From contig NC_017249.1 in NCBI RefSeq assembly GCF_000284375.1, positions 1,590,001 to 1,654,000 of the forward strand: a stretch of 64,000 bases of DNA, in the 5' to 3' direction. A program made the translations under genes and the position numbers. Every line of letters starts with the position of its first letter. Within the stretch, counting starts at the first letter, position 1. Under the pieces are notes generated by a model that made no database searches, was not told the DNA's origin, and saw nothing but the letters and a program-made list of their open reading frames with translations. This document shows positions 31,399-40,704 of this stretch, in pieces. The stretch comes from Bradyrhizobium japonicum USDA 6 (GTDB lineage: Bacteria; Pseudomonadota; Alphaproteobacteria; Rhizobiales; Xanthobacteraceae).

Positions 31399-34300
31399 AT
31401 GACGGCTATTCCTCCCGCCAGTGGCGTTACGCTCCACGACGGCGACACGATGGATGTCAGTGGCGGCGCCTCCGTCGATAGCACGACGATTTTTGCTGGC
31501 GGCTTGCAGACGGTCGGCGGATCTTTCGCGACGAGCACGGCAACCCACACTGTCATTTATGGCGGAGAACAGGACGTCGTCTTTGACGGCGTCGCCAGCT
31601 ATACGACCATCTACCAGGGCGGCATCCAGCGCGTCACTGGCCAGTATATCCATGAAGGTCCAACCCCGGGCGCAGCCGATCACACCACGATCAATGGTGG
31701 CGGCGAGCAGGACGTCGACACGGGAAGCGCAACGGCGACGACTGTCAATTCCGGCGGCCTCCAGAACGTGACGAATGGTGGCAGCGCCAGCGGCACCATC
31801 GTCAATTCCGGCGGTGTTCTCAAGGTTTCGGGTGAAACGGTCGAAACGGCGCCCGTGTATCCGGAGCCGGTCATCCGAAGCGTGGCGACCGCTGCAACCA
31901 TCAACTACCAGGGCGAATTCGCCGTCACTGGCGGCGGGACGGCAGTGAACGCCGTCGTCAACGGCGGCGTCATGACTGTCTCGGGATCGATACCCGATCC
32001 GTTCGCCAACGTCCCCGGCCAGCCGGCCGTCGACGCCAGCATGGCGACCGGCACCATCGTTGAAGGTTTTGGAACATTGACGGTGTCGGACGGAGCGGTC
32101 GTATCGGGCACGATACTCCAGAACTTCGGCACGTTGAACGTTGATGCAGGCGGCACGGCAACCGGCACGACCATCAATTACGGAACGATGGTGCTGTCCG
32201 CCGGCGCGACGGCGACCAACACGACCGTCAATCAGTATGGCGGCCTCATTGTGCTTGGCAACGCCGATTTTTCGGGGGCAGTCTTTAACGCCGGCAGCAC
32301 CTTGCAGATCGGCGATGGCACGATTGAAAACGGATTTGTTGTCGCGAGCAGTGTGACGCTGGCCGTCCTGGACGGCGGTGTCGCCAAAAACACTGTTGTT
32401 TCCGCAGGCGCAACGCTCATCGCTGAAGCTGGCGCGACGCTGTCCAATACGACGTTCCAGAGCGGCGCAACGTTTGTAGCCGATTATGGCTACACGGAAA
32501 ACGGCTTCACCGTATCGGACGGCGTATTGTTCAAAGTGTTCGGCACGGCCACCAACACGACGATATCAGCGGGTGGCAAGGAAATCCTGGGCAACTTCGA
32601 CTTGGGAGCCACCGCCAGCAACACCGTTATCAATGGCGGCGAACAGGATGTCGGCCTTAGCTCCACCGCCAGCTACACCACGATCAACATGGGCGGCATT
32701 CAACGTGTCGCCGGCATCTATCTGCACGATGCGCCGGGGCCGGGCCGGGCCGATCACACCATCGTCAACAATGGTGCCGAGCAGGACGTCGATACCGGCA
32801 TCGTGACGTCAACCACCGTCAATGCCGGCGGCGTCCAGAATCTCACCAATGGGGGCTTTGCCAGCGGCACCATCGTTCACTCGGGCGGCGTCATCAATGC
32901 TTCGGGAGAGACGCTCTATCATTCTCCTGGGGCCCCATACAGCACCGTCATCAGAAGCGAAGTCGATTTTGCGGTTGTCGACAGCGGCGCCGAACTGCAC
33001 CTGTTCGGGGCGGGGATCGCCAAGAAAGCCACCATCAATGGTGGTGTGATGACGGTTTCGGGATCCGTTGCAGACCCCACGAACGACCCAAGCGTACCGG
33101 CGGTCGATGCCAGTGCGGCGAGCGGGACGATCCTCAATTCAGGAAGCATCTCCGTCTCGGACGGTGGCATCGTCACCTCCACGACTCTGAGCGGCGGCAC
33201 GCTTGACGTGCTCGATCACGGCACCGCGAACGCTTCGACAATTTATCACGGCGCCACAGAATTCGTCGAAGCGGGTGGCATTGTCGGCGCGACCACGATT
33301 GCCGGCGGCATGCTTGATCTCAAGGCGGGTGCGATTTCCGACGACGCGATCACCTTCTCCGGCCAAGGCGTACTCAAGATCGAGCAGAAGCTGGTTTCGG
33401 GCCAATCGACCTTTGCGAGCCAGCTCAAGGGCATTGTGCTCGGCGACCAGATCGACCTGTCCGGGCTGTCCTATACAAGCGGCGCAACGGTGACTGTATC
33501 CGGCTCTAAGCTCACGGTCAGCAACGGTGCGGCCAGCGAGACCTTCACACTGGCGGATACGTCGGTCACGCGCTTTGGCATCGCGAAAGACAGCTCTGGC
33601 GGCATTCTGCTGACAGCCGCAGCCCTGCCGACCATCGCTGGAGCCGTGTCGGGACAAACGACCAGCAACGGAGCTGCGATCAATCCATTCGCGAGCGTAA
33701 CGATCACAGATCCAAACGCAGCAGCAACGGACAGTCTGATCATCACGCTCGCGGGTGCCGCCGGCATCCTGTCCGGAGCAGGATTGATCTCGCTCGGAAA
33801 CGGAACCTACGAGCTGACGGCTACCACCGCCGCCAACCTGACCGCCGAGTTGCACGCCCTCACCTTTGTCGCCTCGCCGCACGGAGATGGAAGCGCAACG
33901 ACCACCTTCACCCTGAGCGACACGAGCAGCGTCGGCGTGACCGTCAGCGACGCCCATACGTCCGTCACAGACACGCATCAAGCCGGGAGCACGGCGATCG
34001 ACGGCCCGGCATCCGGTTATGCGGTCATTCAGGGCACGACGGGCAACGACATCATCCACGCCTACGGCATGTTCAATACCATCCACGGCAATGGCGGGAG
34101 CGACACGATCTACGCCGGATCATACGGTACGGTTGATGTGTCGAGCGGCGACAGCACCGTCTATCTGGAGGGGATCGTCAACCACGTAACCGGCGGCAAC
34201 GGCAACACCGCGGTGACGGGATCGACGGGCGCCACGACGATCGCGCTCGGCGACGGCAACGACATCATTAATGCCGGCGGATATGGGAGCGTCATCACGC

Positions 34301-35028
34301 TGGGTAACGGCAACGATGTTGTCCATCCCGGTGACGGCGCGAGCCAAACGACGGCCGGCAACGGCGACGACCGCGTGACGCTTTCTGGATATGGCAACAC
34401 GGTCGTGCTTGGCAATGGCAACGATGTCGTCACGGGCGGAGATGGCGCCAACAGTGTCACTCTCGGCGATGGCAACAACACCGTGAATCTCGGCGGGACG
34501 GGAAACCAGATCACCGTCGGCTCGGGAACGAACACGATCATGGCCGGCAGCGGATCCGACAACGTCGTTGCAGGCGCGGGCCACGACACGATCACGCTTG
34601 GCGGCGCTGCCAATCACGTGGTGCTCAACGGGTCCCAGGCAAATGTGACAAACCAGATTGGCCAGGACGTCATTACGGTCAATGGCGGATCAGACCAGTT
34701 TAACTTTGTCGGGTTTGGCAATCAGGCCATCATCAATGGCCCGGCCCACGTCAACATCATCGATCACGGCACGGGTCTGACAGTCTCGATCAACTCCAGC
34801 AGCCAGGTCGATACGATTTCCGGATTTGGAAATGACACGCTCGGCGTCGTCGCTCTTGCGAACGGCATAGGTGATTACCACTCCGTCGCCGACATCATGG
34901 GCGCGCTCAGGAGCGATGGACATGGCGGGGCCCTGCTTGCGCTGGGGAGCGGTCCTGACGCAGGGTCTATCGACTTCGTCGATACCGCAGTCAGTCAATT
35001 GCACGCATCGAATTTCATGATCGTGTAG
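31399..35028 (+). CDS. Giant AIDA-repeat / RTX-like secreted protein
   Basis: This encodes 1209 residues, Gly/Thr/Ser/Ala-rich with almost no Cys. Residues about 20-660 are AIDA-type passenger repeats (units like TTVNSGGLQNVTNGGSASGT). Within them residues 55-235 and 413-590 are a long internal duplication (EQDVDTG, GGVMTVSGS and SGTI blocks align in order). Residues 740-860 look like a cadherin/Ig-like module, 870-1100 carry GDGND/GNGNDVV calcium-binding nonapeptides, and the end LHASNFMIV resembles type I secretion signals. There is no N-terminal signal peptide and no autotransporter barrel, so ABC (type I) export is inferred. No exporter genes are nearby. Likely an adhesin or surface-layer protein. 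Confidence 0.88.
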   Translation: MTAIPPASGVTLHDGDTMDVSGGASVDSTTIFAGGLQTVGGSFATSTATHTVIYGGEQDVVFDGVASYTTIYQGGIQRVTGQYIHEGPTPGAADHTTINGGGEQDVDTGSATATTVNSGGLQNVTNGGSASGTIVNSGGVLKVSGETVETAPVYPEPVIRSVATAATINYQGEFAVTGGGTAVNAVVNGGVMTVSGSIPDPFANVPGQPAVDASMATGTIVEGFGTLTVSDGAVVSGTILQNFGTLNVDAGGTATGTTINYGTMVLSAGATATNTTVNQYGGLIVLGNADFSGAVFNAGSTLQIGDGTIENGFVVASSVTLAVLDGGVAKNTVVSAGATLIAEAGATLSNTTFQSGATFVADYGYTENGFTVSDGVLFKVFGTATNTTISAGGKEILGNFDLGATASNTVINGGEQDVGLSSTASYTTINMGGIQRVAGIYLHDAPGPGRADHTIVNNGAEQDVDTGIVTSTTVNAGGVQNLTNGGFASGTIVHSGGVINASGETLYHSPGAPYSTVIRSEVDFAVVDSGAELHLFGAGIAKKATINGGVMTVSGSVADPTNDPSVPAVDASAASGTILNSGSISVSDGGIVTSTTLSGGTLDVLDHGTANASTIYHGATEFVEAGGIVGATTIAGGMLDLKAGAISDDAITFSGQGVLKIEQKLVSGQSTFASQLKGIVLGDQIDLSGLSYTSGATVTVSGSKLTVSNGAASETFTLADTSVTRFGIAKDSSGGILLTAAALPTIAGAVSGQTTSNGAAINPFASVTITDPNAAATDSLIITLAGAAGILSGAGLISLGNGTYELTATTAANLTAELHALTFVASPHGDGSATTTFTLSDTSSVGVTVSDAHTSVTDTHQAGSTAIDGPASGYAVIQGTTGNDIIHAYGMFNTIHGNGGSDTIYAGSYGTVDVSSGDSTVYLEGIVNHVTGGNGNTAVTGSTGATTIALGDGNDIINAGGYGSVITLGNGNDVVHPGDGASQTTAGNGDDRVTLSGYGNTVVLGNGNDVVTGGDGANSVTLGDGNNTVNLGGTGNQITVGSGTNTIMAGSGSDNVVAGAGHDTITLGGAANHVVLNGSQANVTNQIGQDVITVNGGSDQFNFVGFGNQAIINGPAHVNIIDHGTGLTVSINSSSQVDTISGFGNDTLGVVALANGIGDYHSVADIMGALRSDGHGGALLALGSGPDAGSIDFVDTAVSQLHASNFMIV

Positions 35029-35235
35029 CGCGGAAGATGGCGGCGGACCCAAAAGCTTGGGAAAATTCCCCCGGACAAAAGTAAGGCGCGACTGGCATCA
35101 CCACGTCCGTGGCGGGCTTCCGCGCGCGTCCCCCATCGTGCGCTGCTGTTGTAAACTATGCTAGAATCGTTTCGTTGAAAGTTCGCTGCTGCTCACGAGT
35201 GTTCGCCGCAATCCGTGTTGAATGGTGGGGCGGAA

Positions 35236-35565
35236 ATGGGCAAAAGGCGGCTGCACAAGCTCTCGGCTCGGGAAGCCGAGACTATCGTTGAGCCCGGCCG
35301 TCACAGCGACGGCGGTGGGCTTTACCTTGCGATTGAGACGGGTACGCACGCGCGGCGCCAATGGGTTTTTCTCTACCGTGTGCGTGACACCGGGAAGCGT
35401 AGAGAATTTAGGCTGGGCTGGGCTGGGCTGGGCTCGGCCAAAGGCAAAGGCAGGGGTGGCATCTCACTCGCCGACGCTCGTCTCAAGGCGGCAGAGGCGC
35501 GCAAGCAACTAGCCGAAGGCAAGGAGCCGGGGGGCGGAGCGGCGCGCCAAAATAGTGGCGGCTAG
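35236..35565 (+). pseudogene. Truncated P4-type phage integrase (N-terminal DUF4102 domain only)
   Basis: A 109-codon frame encoding the arm-binding N-terminal domain of a tyrosine integrase: SDGGGLYLAIETG, QWVFLYRV, ISLADARLKAAEARKQLAEGKEP. Intact P4-type integrases have about 400 residues; the core-binding and catalytic R-H-R-Y domains are missing, replaced by GGGAARQNSGG-stop. It marks an old mobile-element scar. A GGGCT microsatellite inside adds in-frame residues. No tRNA gene or attachment repeat was recognised nearby. Confidence 0.75.
35411..35434 (+). repeat. GGGCT pentanucleotide microsatellite
   Basis: Nearly five tandem copies of GGGCT within the integrase remnant; three extra units equal 15 bp, which keeps the frame and adds Gly/Trp/Ala/Leu residues before the usual GSAKGKG segment. 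Confidence 0.8.
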
Positions 35566-35669
35566 CAACTCCAATCAACGATTAGAGAGGTGTGAAGCAG
35601 CACACATCGGGACTTTGCATGAGACGCTAATCAGGCCTCCGGCTCCCGCATGAGCCAACGGAGGTTCCC

Positions 35670-35903
35670 ATGAGGCGTTTGATCGTTTCCGGACTGATTG
35701 CCGTCACGTCGTTCGCCGTTGCAGCAACCATGCTGCATTCAAACACATGGCCGACAAACACATGGCCGACCACCGGGACTGTCGGAGCGGCACGGACGCC
35801 CGTGGCACAGGAGTCTCGAAGCGGGGTGCTGGCGAGCAAACTTCCGGTCCAGGATTTCGATGATCGATCGCTGGTGTTTCCGCGCGAGACAAAGCCGCAA
35901 TAG
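35670..35903 (+). CDS. Small exported peptide of unknown function
   Basis: This encodes 77 residues. A signal peptide or membrane anchor (MRRLIVSGLIAVTSFAVAATML) leads to a short polar tail ending SKLPVQDFDDRSLVFPRETKPQ. The segment NTWPTNTWPT arises from a direct 15-bp duplication (AAACACATGGCCGAC twice). GGAGG five bases before the ATG makes translation likely. I do not recognise a family. Confidence 0.6.
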   Translation: MRRLIVSGLIAVTSFAVAATMLHSNTWPTNTWPTTGTVGAARTPVAQESRSGVLASKLPVQDFDDRSLVFPRETKPQ

Positions 35904-36037
35904 CCGCAACTGCCGGCTCTCCTTGCGACGCTGACTTGTTGCGCAAGGGAGGGGACGCAAGGGAGGCGGCCTTGGGCTCGTCCGCGGACGAGTTGCATGC
36001 GCTTCGATCGACTGAAGCGACAGGAACCCTTGACCCG

Positions 36038-36274
36038 TCAAGGGCCCATATCGGGTCTCATGCCGGTGAGATCGCCGAGCAGTCCCAGGGCCCGGAGCTC
36101 TGCATCGTGCTGATCGATTTCTAGTATCGCCAGCAGCAGGGCTAGCACGACCGTGACGTAAATGAGTAGCGGTGAAGCTTTTGCGCTCGCCGGATCATCG
36201 GCCGGCGAAAGCAAAGCGCGGAGCGTTCGCAGGTGCGAAATCATCAGCAGATACGCTTTGGATCGTATTTGCAT
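36038..36274 (-). CDS. Possible small membrane protein
   Basis: A 78-codon frame with one hydrophobic segment (LLIYVTVVLALLLAILEI, about residues 36-53) flanked by charged ends, a topology typical of small single-span proteins. GAGGG lies seven bases before ATG 36274. It is divergent from the WD40-cytochrome gene. No homologue is recalled; could be spurious. Confidence 0.4.
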   Translation of the reverse strand: MQIRSKAYLLMISHLRTLRALLSPADDPASAKASPLLIYVTVVLALLLAILEIDQHDAELRALGLLGDLTGMRPDMGP

Positions 36275-36532
36275 GACGGGGCCCTCGCCGCCTCAATGCA
36301 ATCTAGGACCGGCGCGACACCGTTCAAGCTGGCATGTCGTCGCGTATCCTGGAATTGGGGCGGATGGGGTGATCCTCCAAGGGTCCGCAAGGACAGGGCC
36401 CGCCCGGCCTGCAAGCCGCGCCGGATGGATCGACCAGGACCGTCGTTGCACCCGACAAATGATGCGATTGTCCCGGCGGCGAGTTCAGGCAAAATGGATG
36501 CTGTCCTTGTTCGGCGCTGTCCTGAAACGCTG

Positions 36533-37825
36533 ATGAAGTTCCTCATACGTCTCGCGCTGCTCTCGTTCGTCGCGTCGCCACTTGCCGTCGCCCAAGTGGC
36601 ACTCGCCCAATTGCTGGGGCACGGTGGACCGGTGCGGGCGATCGCTGTTTCAGCCGATGGAAAGACCCTGCTGTCCGGCGGTTTCGACACCACCGCCATC
36701 CGATGGTCGCTCGCAAGCGATTCGGCCGAGCAGGTGTTTCGGTTTCATTCGGATGCGGTTAACGCGGTGGGCTTCCTACCCGACGGGCGGATGGTCACGG
36801 CCGGTGCGGACGCGCGCATTGCGATCTGGACGCCCGGTCAGCAGGAGCCGGACCAGGTGCTGCAGGGACATCAAGCACCGATTGCCGGCATTGCGATCTC
36901 GCCCGATGGCTTGACCATCGCCTCCGCATCCTGGGACCATACGGTCCGGCTCTGGTCGCTACGCGACGGCTCGCAGCGGGTGCTTGAAGATCATTCGCAA
37001 AACGTGAACGGGGTTGGCTTTGCGCCTGATGGACGATCGCTCGTCAGCGTGGGCTATGACCACGCACTGCGGATCTGGCATTTGCCGGATGGCACGTCCG
37101 ACACCGTCACGCTGCCGTCGCCGTTAAATGCGCTCATCATCGCGGGCGATGGTGAAATCGTCACGGGGGCGGCGGACGGCAGGCTGCGCTTGCTAAACTC
37201 CGACGGCGCGGACGGGGGAGAGGTTGCAGGAGGTGCGACGCCCATTGTGGCACTGGCTATTTCCAATGACGGTGCGTTGATCGCAGCAGCCGGCATAGGT
37301 GGCGCTATCGCCATCATCGATCGCAAGGTCCGCACCGTCCTGCGCACGCTGGTCGGACCCGGCATGCCGATCTGGTCCGTTGCCTTCCTGCCCGACAATG
37401 AGACCTTGCTGACCGGTGGTGCCGATGGAAAAATACGGCGCTGGAATGCGCGCACCGGCGATGCGATCGGCTCTCATCTTCTGGGCACGCCGGCTGATCC
37501 GCTGGCGGCCTATGCCGGTGATCGCGGCGCAGATGTGTTTCGCGCATGCGTTGCCTGTCACACGCTGTCGACAACGGACGTGCCACGCGCCGGTCCGACG
37601 CTTGCAGGGCTGTACGGCCGGAAGATCGCGTCGCTGCCAGGCTATCGCTTTTCCGATGCACTCAAGACGATGGATATCGTCTGGACGCCCGAGACAGTCG
37701 CAAAACTGTTCGAGATTGGTCCAAATGCCTACACGCCCGGCACCAAGATGCCGGAGCAACGCATCGGTTCCGCCGAAGATCGCCGCGCGCTCACGGAGTT
37801 TCTGGCGCACGCGACGGCGAAGTAG
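36533..37825 (+). CDS. WD40-repeat protein fused to a C-terminal cytochrome c
   Basis: This encodes 430 residues, exported by a signal peptide (cleavage near residue 26, VALAQ). Residues about 27-325 hold six to seven WD40 blades (LLGHGGPVRAIAVSADGKTLLSGG, GHQAPIAGIAISPDGLTIASASWDHTVRLW in part). Residues 328-430 form a class I cytochrome c with heme site CVACH (about 338-342), the GPTLAGLYGR loop, and axial Met in PGTKMPEQ. It could dock an electron donor to a c-type carrier in the periplasm. Its stop lies four bases from the end of the convergent ferredoxin-like gene of the formate dehydrogenase region. ATG 36533 is chosen because it starts the signal peptide; the ribosome site is poor. Confidence 0.88.
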   Translation: MKFLIRLALLSFVASPLAVAQVALAQLLGHGGPVRAIAVSADGKTLLSGGFDTTAIRWSLASDSAEQVFRFHSDAVNAVGFLPDGRMVTAGADARIAIWTPGQQEPDQVLQGHQAPIAGIAISPDGLTIASASWDHTVRLWSLRDGSQRVLEDHSQNVNGVGFAPDGRSLVSVGYDHALRIWHLPDGTSDTVTLPSPLNALIIAGDGEIVTGAADGRLRLLNSDGADGGEVAGGATPIVALAISNDGALIAAAGIGGAIAIIDRKVRTVLRTLVGPGMPIWSVAFLPDNETLLTGGADGKIRRWNARTGDAIGSHLLGTPADPLAAYAGDRGADVFRACVACHTLSTTDVPRAGPTLAGLYGRKIASLPGYRFSDALKTMDIVWTPETVAKLFEIGPNAYTPGTKMPEQRIGSAEDRRALTEFLAHATAK

Positions 37826-37829
37826 CTAA

Positions 37830-39800
37830 CTAGCTCTTGTTGTCTCGCTGGCGCAAATAGTCGTCCGTCGTGCGCGGCGGGGCGCGTTCGGGAACGCCGG
37901 CGAACGGATCGAATTGCTGCTCGCTCATGGTGATGACACGGCAGTCGGCGCACATCCAGAGCGCCTCGAGGCGCTTGTCGCCGGCAGGATACATCCAATG
38001 GCGACCTTCGAGCTTCGCTGCGATGCGAGTGATCGTGCTCTTGATGCCGAAGGGTTTACCGCAGCGGATGCATAGCGCGGGCTCTTCCTCCTTGATCAGC
38101 TGCGCCTGCGCACGAGACGCGCGGAAATCGATCTGAGGCTTGAGCGTGATCACCTTCTCGGGGCAGGTGCTCTGACACAATCCACATTGCACGCAGGCAT
38201 CCTCGACGAATTTGAGGACTGGACGCTCCGGATCGTCGCGCAATGCGCCGGTCGGGCAGACGGAGACACAGGACAGGCACAGGGTACAGCCGTCGGTGTT
38301 GACAGTGATGGCCCCAAGCGGGGCACCCTGGGGCAGCGCAATCACATCGGTCGGGCTTGGAGCGACGCGGTGCAGCTCGCTCAGGGCAAAGCGCAACAGA
38401 TCGCGCCGCTTGCCGACCGTCCTGAATGTCGCGGGCTGGCTGACGGTCGCGAGCGGCTCGACCGCCCGCAATTGTTCGCCGAGCGCATCCGGGTCGTCCG
38501 TCTCGATCGTCGCGACGCGGCGGCCGGCAAATCCAAGACCGGCGAGAATGGCCTGCGCCATGGTGATGGTCCGCGACAGTCCAGTCAAATCGTGCCGGGG
38601 TTTTGCCCGCAGCAGGAAGCGCACAGCGGCCGCGCCATGGGCAAAGGCTGCCACGACCGCCTCCAGTCCGAGCTGGGTCACTTCGTTGGCGGCGAAGGGC
38701 AGCACGTTCGCCGGCAGGCCGTCGCCATGGCGCGCCAGCGCATCAATCAGCGGGCCGCCGTGCTGGCTGTCATGAAACAGCAGCAAGGGCCGGGTGCCGC
38801 CGGCGTCATGATAGGCCAGCAGCATCGCGCGCAGCTGGTGCAGTTGCGTGTCGGCGGGGGGCAGTGTGTAGGCGGCCGCGCCGGTCGGGCAGGCCGCCGC
38901 GCATTGGCCGCATCCAGCGCAGACCTCCGCATTCACGCTGACATGGTCGCCGGCCGGCGTGATCGCGCCGGTCGGGCACAAATCCAGGCAGCGATGGCAG
39001 CCGGTGATGTTGGAGCGCGAGTGGGCACAGAGTGCGTCTGTGAAGTTAACGTATTTCGGCTTGTCGAAGCTTCCGACGAGGTCGCGCGCTTTCAGTACCG
39101 CGCGCAGCAGAGCGGCCGGATCGCCGGGGTCGGCGCGCAGATAACCGTCGCGGAGATCGTGGGCCGGAAACAGCGGCGCGCCGCCAGACAGATCCAGCAC
39201 AAGGTCGCAGCGCGATGTCGCGCCGTCGCGGGAGGTCTCGAACACAAAGCGGTCGCGTGACGAGGGACGGGGAGGAGCGTAGTCGTCGACGGTCAATTCA
39301 AACGCACCAAGATGCCCCCTTGCGTTGCGGATCGTGCCCTTCACGATCGGGAAAGTTGTAGTCGCCGGCGGCGTGATGTCGCCCGGTGCCTTCAGCATAA
39401 CGGTCACGTCGAGGTGATCGGCCAACAGCGTGCCGGCCTCGATCGCGGCCTCGTCGCACCCGTAGATGAGGATCACGCCGTTGCTGGTGAGCGTGACAAA
39501 GCGATAGTCGGGTGCGGGCACCGCCGACGCCGCGAGCAGCGCAGCCATCTTGGGACCTGCTGCCGCGCCTTCGCGCGACCAGCCGGCGGTCTCGCGCACG
39601 TTGACGAATTCGATTCCATCGGTCCGCTCGCCCGCTTCCTCCGTAAACAGCGCCGCCTGCTGCGTACAGGCCACGGTCAGGGGGCCCTCGGCCCTTGCCG
39701 CGTTGCGGAAGTGCTCGAGCTCGGTCCCGCAGAGGTGACGGAACATCCTGATGTCGCGGTTGCGGCAACCACGGCCGATGGCGGCCGCGTCAAGACGCAT
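37830..39800 (-). CDS. Large multi-cluster 4Fe-4S protein of the formate dehydrogenase region
   Basis: At least 656 residues. Four ferredoxin-type motifs are arranged in two pairs: CHRCLDLCPTGAI with CAGCGQCAAACPTGAA (about 264-305), and CTLCLSCVSVCPTGAL with CVQCGLCQSTCPEKVI (about 505-560); further Cys pairs are CIRCGKPFG and MCADC near the end. The N-terminal part contains CGTEL and CTQQAALF and resembles electron-bifurcating or heterodisulfide-reductase-like proteins. The frame stays open upstream of ATG 39800 and encodes a plausible PPKTILVCSCEDTM, so the true start is probably earlier, perhaps CTG 39848, preceded by GGAGAGG. Such proteins accompany fdh genes in alphaproteobacteria; role in electron transfer or maturation is inferred. 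Confidence 0.88.
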   Translation of the reverse strand: MRLDAAAIGRGCRNRDIRMFRHLCGTELEHFRNAARAEGPLTVACTQQAALFTEEAGERTDGIEFVNVRETAGWSREGAAAGPKMAALLAASAVPAPDYRFVTLTSNGVILIYGCDEAAIEAGTLLADHLDVTVMLKAPGDITPPATTTFPIVKGTIRNARGHLGAFELTVDDYAPPRPSSRDRFVFETSRDGATSRCDLVLDLSGGAPLFPAHDLRDGYLRADPGDPAALLRAVLKARDLVGSFDKPKYVNFTDALCAHSRSNITGCHRCLDLCPTGAITPAGDHVSVNAEVCAGCGQCAAACPTGAAAYTLPPADTQLHQLRAMLLAYHDAGGTRPLLLFHDSQHGGPLIDALARHGDGLPANVLPFAANEVTQLGLEAVVAAFAHGAAAVRFLLRAKPRHDLTGLSRTITMAQAILAGLGFAGRRVATIETDDPDALGEQLRAVEPLATVSQPATFRTVGKRRDLLRFALSELHRVAPSPTDVIALPQGAPLGAITVNTDGCTLCLSCVSVCPTGALRDDPERPVLKFVEDACVQCGLCQSTCPEKVITLKPQIDFRASRAQAQLIKEEEPALCIRCGKPFGIKSTITRIAAKLEGRHWMYPAGDKRLEALWMCADCRVITMSEQQFDPFAGVPERAPPRTTDDYLRQRDNKS

Positions 39801-39996
39801 CGTGTCTTCGCACGAGCAGACCAGGATCGTTTTCGGGGGCTGCGCCAGGTCAACCTCTCCGCACGATGGCGCATCACGCGGACTCGCGCCGATGCTTCAC
39901 CTCGTATAGATATTCCAAAGCGGGAAGAAATGGAAACGGGAGGACGACCTGTCGCCGACCGCGAACCCCATCATTTCAACGGCCGAACCGATCCAA

Positions 39997-40704
39997 TTGC
40001 CGCCGCCGTTCACCTTGGTGCGGTTGCGTGAGAGCGGGGATGCGTTCGCCCATGCATGCCGCATTGCAGCGACGAGCGGCGCTGGCACGCTCGTCTACGT
40101 GGGACGGTTCGATCTCGCCGAGTTCGCCGTGGTGCTCGAACCGAACGAACCGCTCCGGACTGCCCGGCGCGCCTTCTATGCAGGAATGGTCGCGCTGACC
40201 GACGCCCTGCGCGCATACGCGCCGCCGATGAAGGCGGTGACGATCGATTGGCCCGATGCGGTCCGCATTGATGGCGGATTGGTCGGTGGCGGCCGGCTGG
40301 GCTGGGCGGCCTCGGCGCGCGAGGACGAACCGCGGCCATGGCTCGTCTTTGGCGCCATGACCCGCACCGTCGCGATGACCGGGGAGGACGCCGGCATTCA
40401 TCCGCTTGCCTCCGCCCTCGAGCAGGAGGGGTTTGGCGAGGCAGGTGCGGTCCAGGTCACCGAAAGCTTTGCGCGTCACCTGATGCTGGCGTTTGACGCC
40501 TGGCAGGTTGACGGTTTCGAGAGCGTCGCGCGCGACTATCTGGCGAGGCTGCCGCGCGAACGTCAGACCCTTCAGCGCATCGATGAAAACGGCGATCTCC
40601 TGGTCCGGCGGATCGGCAGCTGCAGGGCCAGGCGCCATGGACTGGTCGAGGCCCTCAGAGAGCCGACCTGGCTCGACCCGGAGACGGGAGGACCGCGGCT
40701 GTGA
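39997..40704 (+). CDS. Biotin/lipoate-protein-ligase-like protein (DUF4444 C-terminus)
   Basis: A 235-residue protein with the biotin/lipoate ligase fold. It begins LPPPFTLVRLRESGDAFAHA in outline, has the ligase-like LVGGGRLGW and a C-terminal RQTLQRIDENGDLLVRR segment typical of DUF4444. The canonical GRGR ATP loop is degraded to GGGRLGW, so ligase activity is uncertain. The start is TTG 39997 without a clear ribosome site; an overlapping short frame at 39930-40031 might supply coupling. It is first in a five-gene operon linked by 4-base overlaps. Homologues occur in fdh clusters, suggesting a maturation role. Confidence 0.8.
   Translation: MPPPFTLVRLRESGDAFAHACRIAATSGAGTLVYVGRFDLAEFAVVLEPNEPLRTARRAFYAGMVALTDALRAYAPPMKAVTIDWPDAVRIDGGLVGGGRLGWAASAREDEPRPWLVFGAMTRTVAMTGEDAGIHPLASALEQEGFGEAGAVQVTESFARHLMLAFDAWQVDGFESVARDYLARLPRERQTLQRIDENGDLLVRRIGSCRARRHGLVEALREPTWLDPETGGPRL

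Noticed and set aside
35236..36037. Active genomic island with attachment site near the integrase
   Set aside because: The integrase lacks its catalytic domain, and no tRNA gene or direct-repeat pair was recognised.
39930..40031. Short plus-strand frame (33 codons) starting at ATG 39930 and overlapping the ligase-like gene start
   Set aside because: It has a GGGAAGAA site and could couple translation to the TTG-started gene, but the product has no recognisable character; mentioned only as a possible leader.
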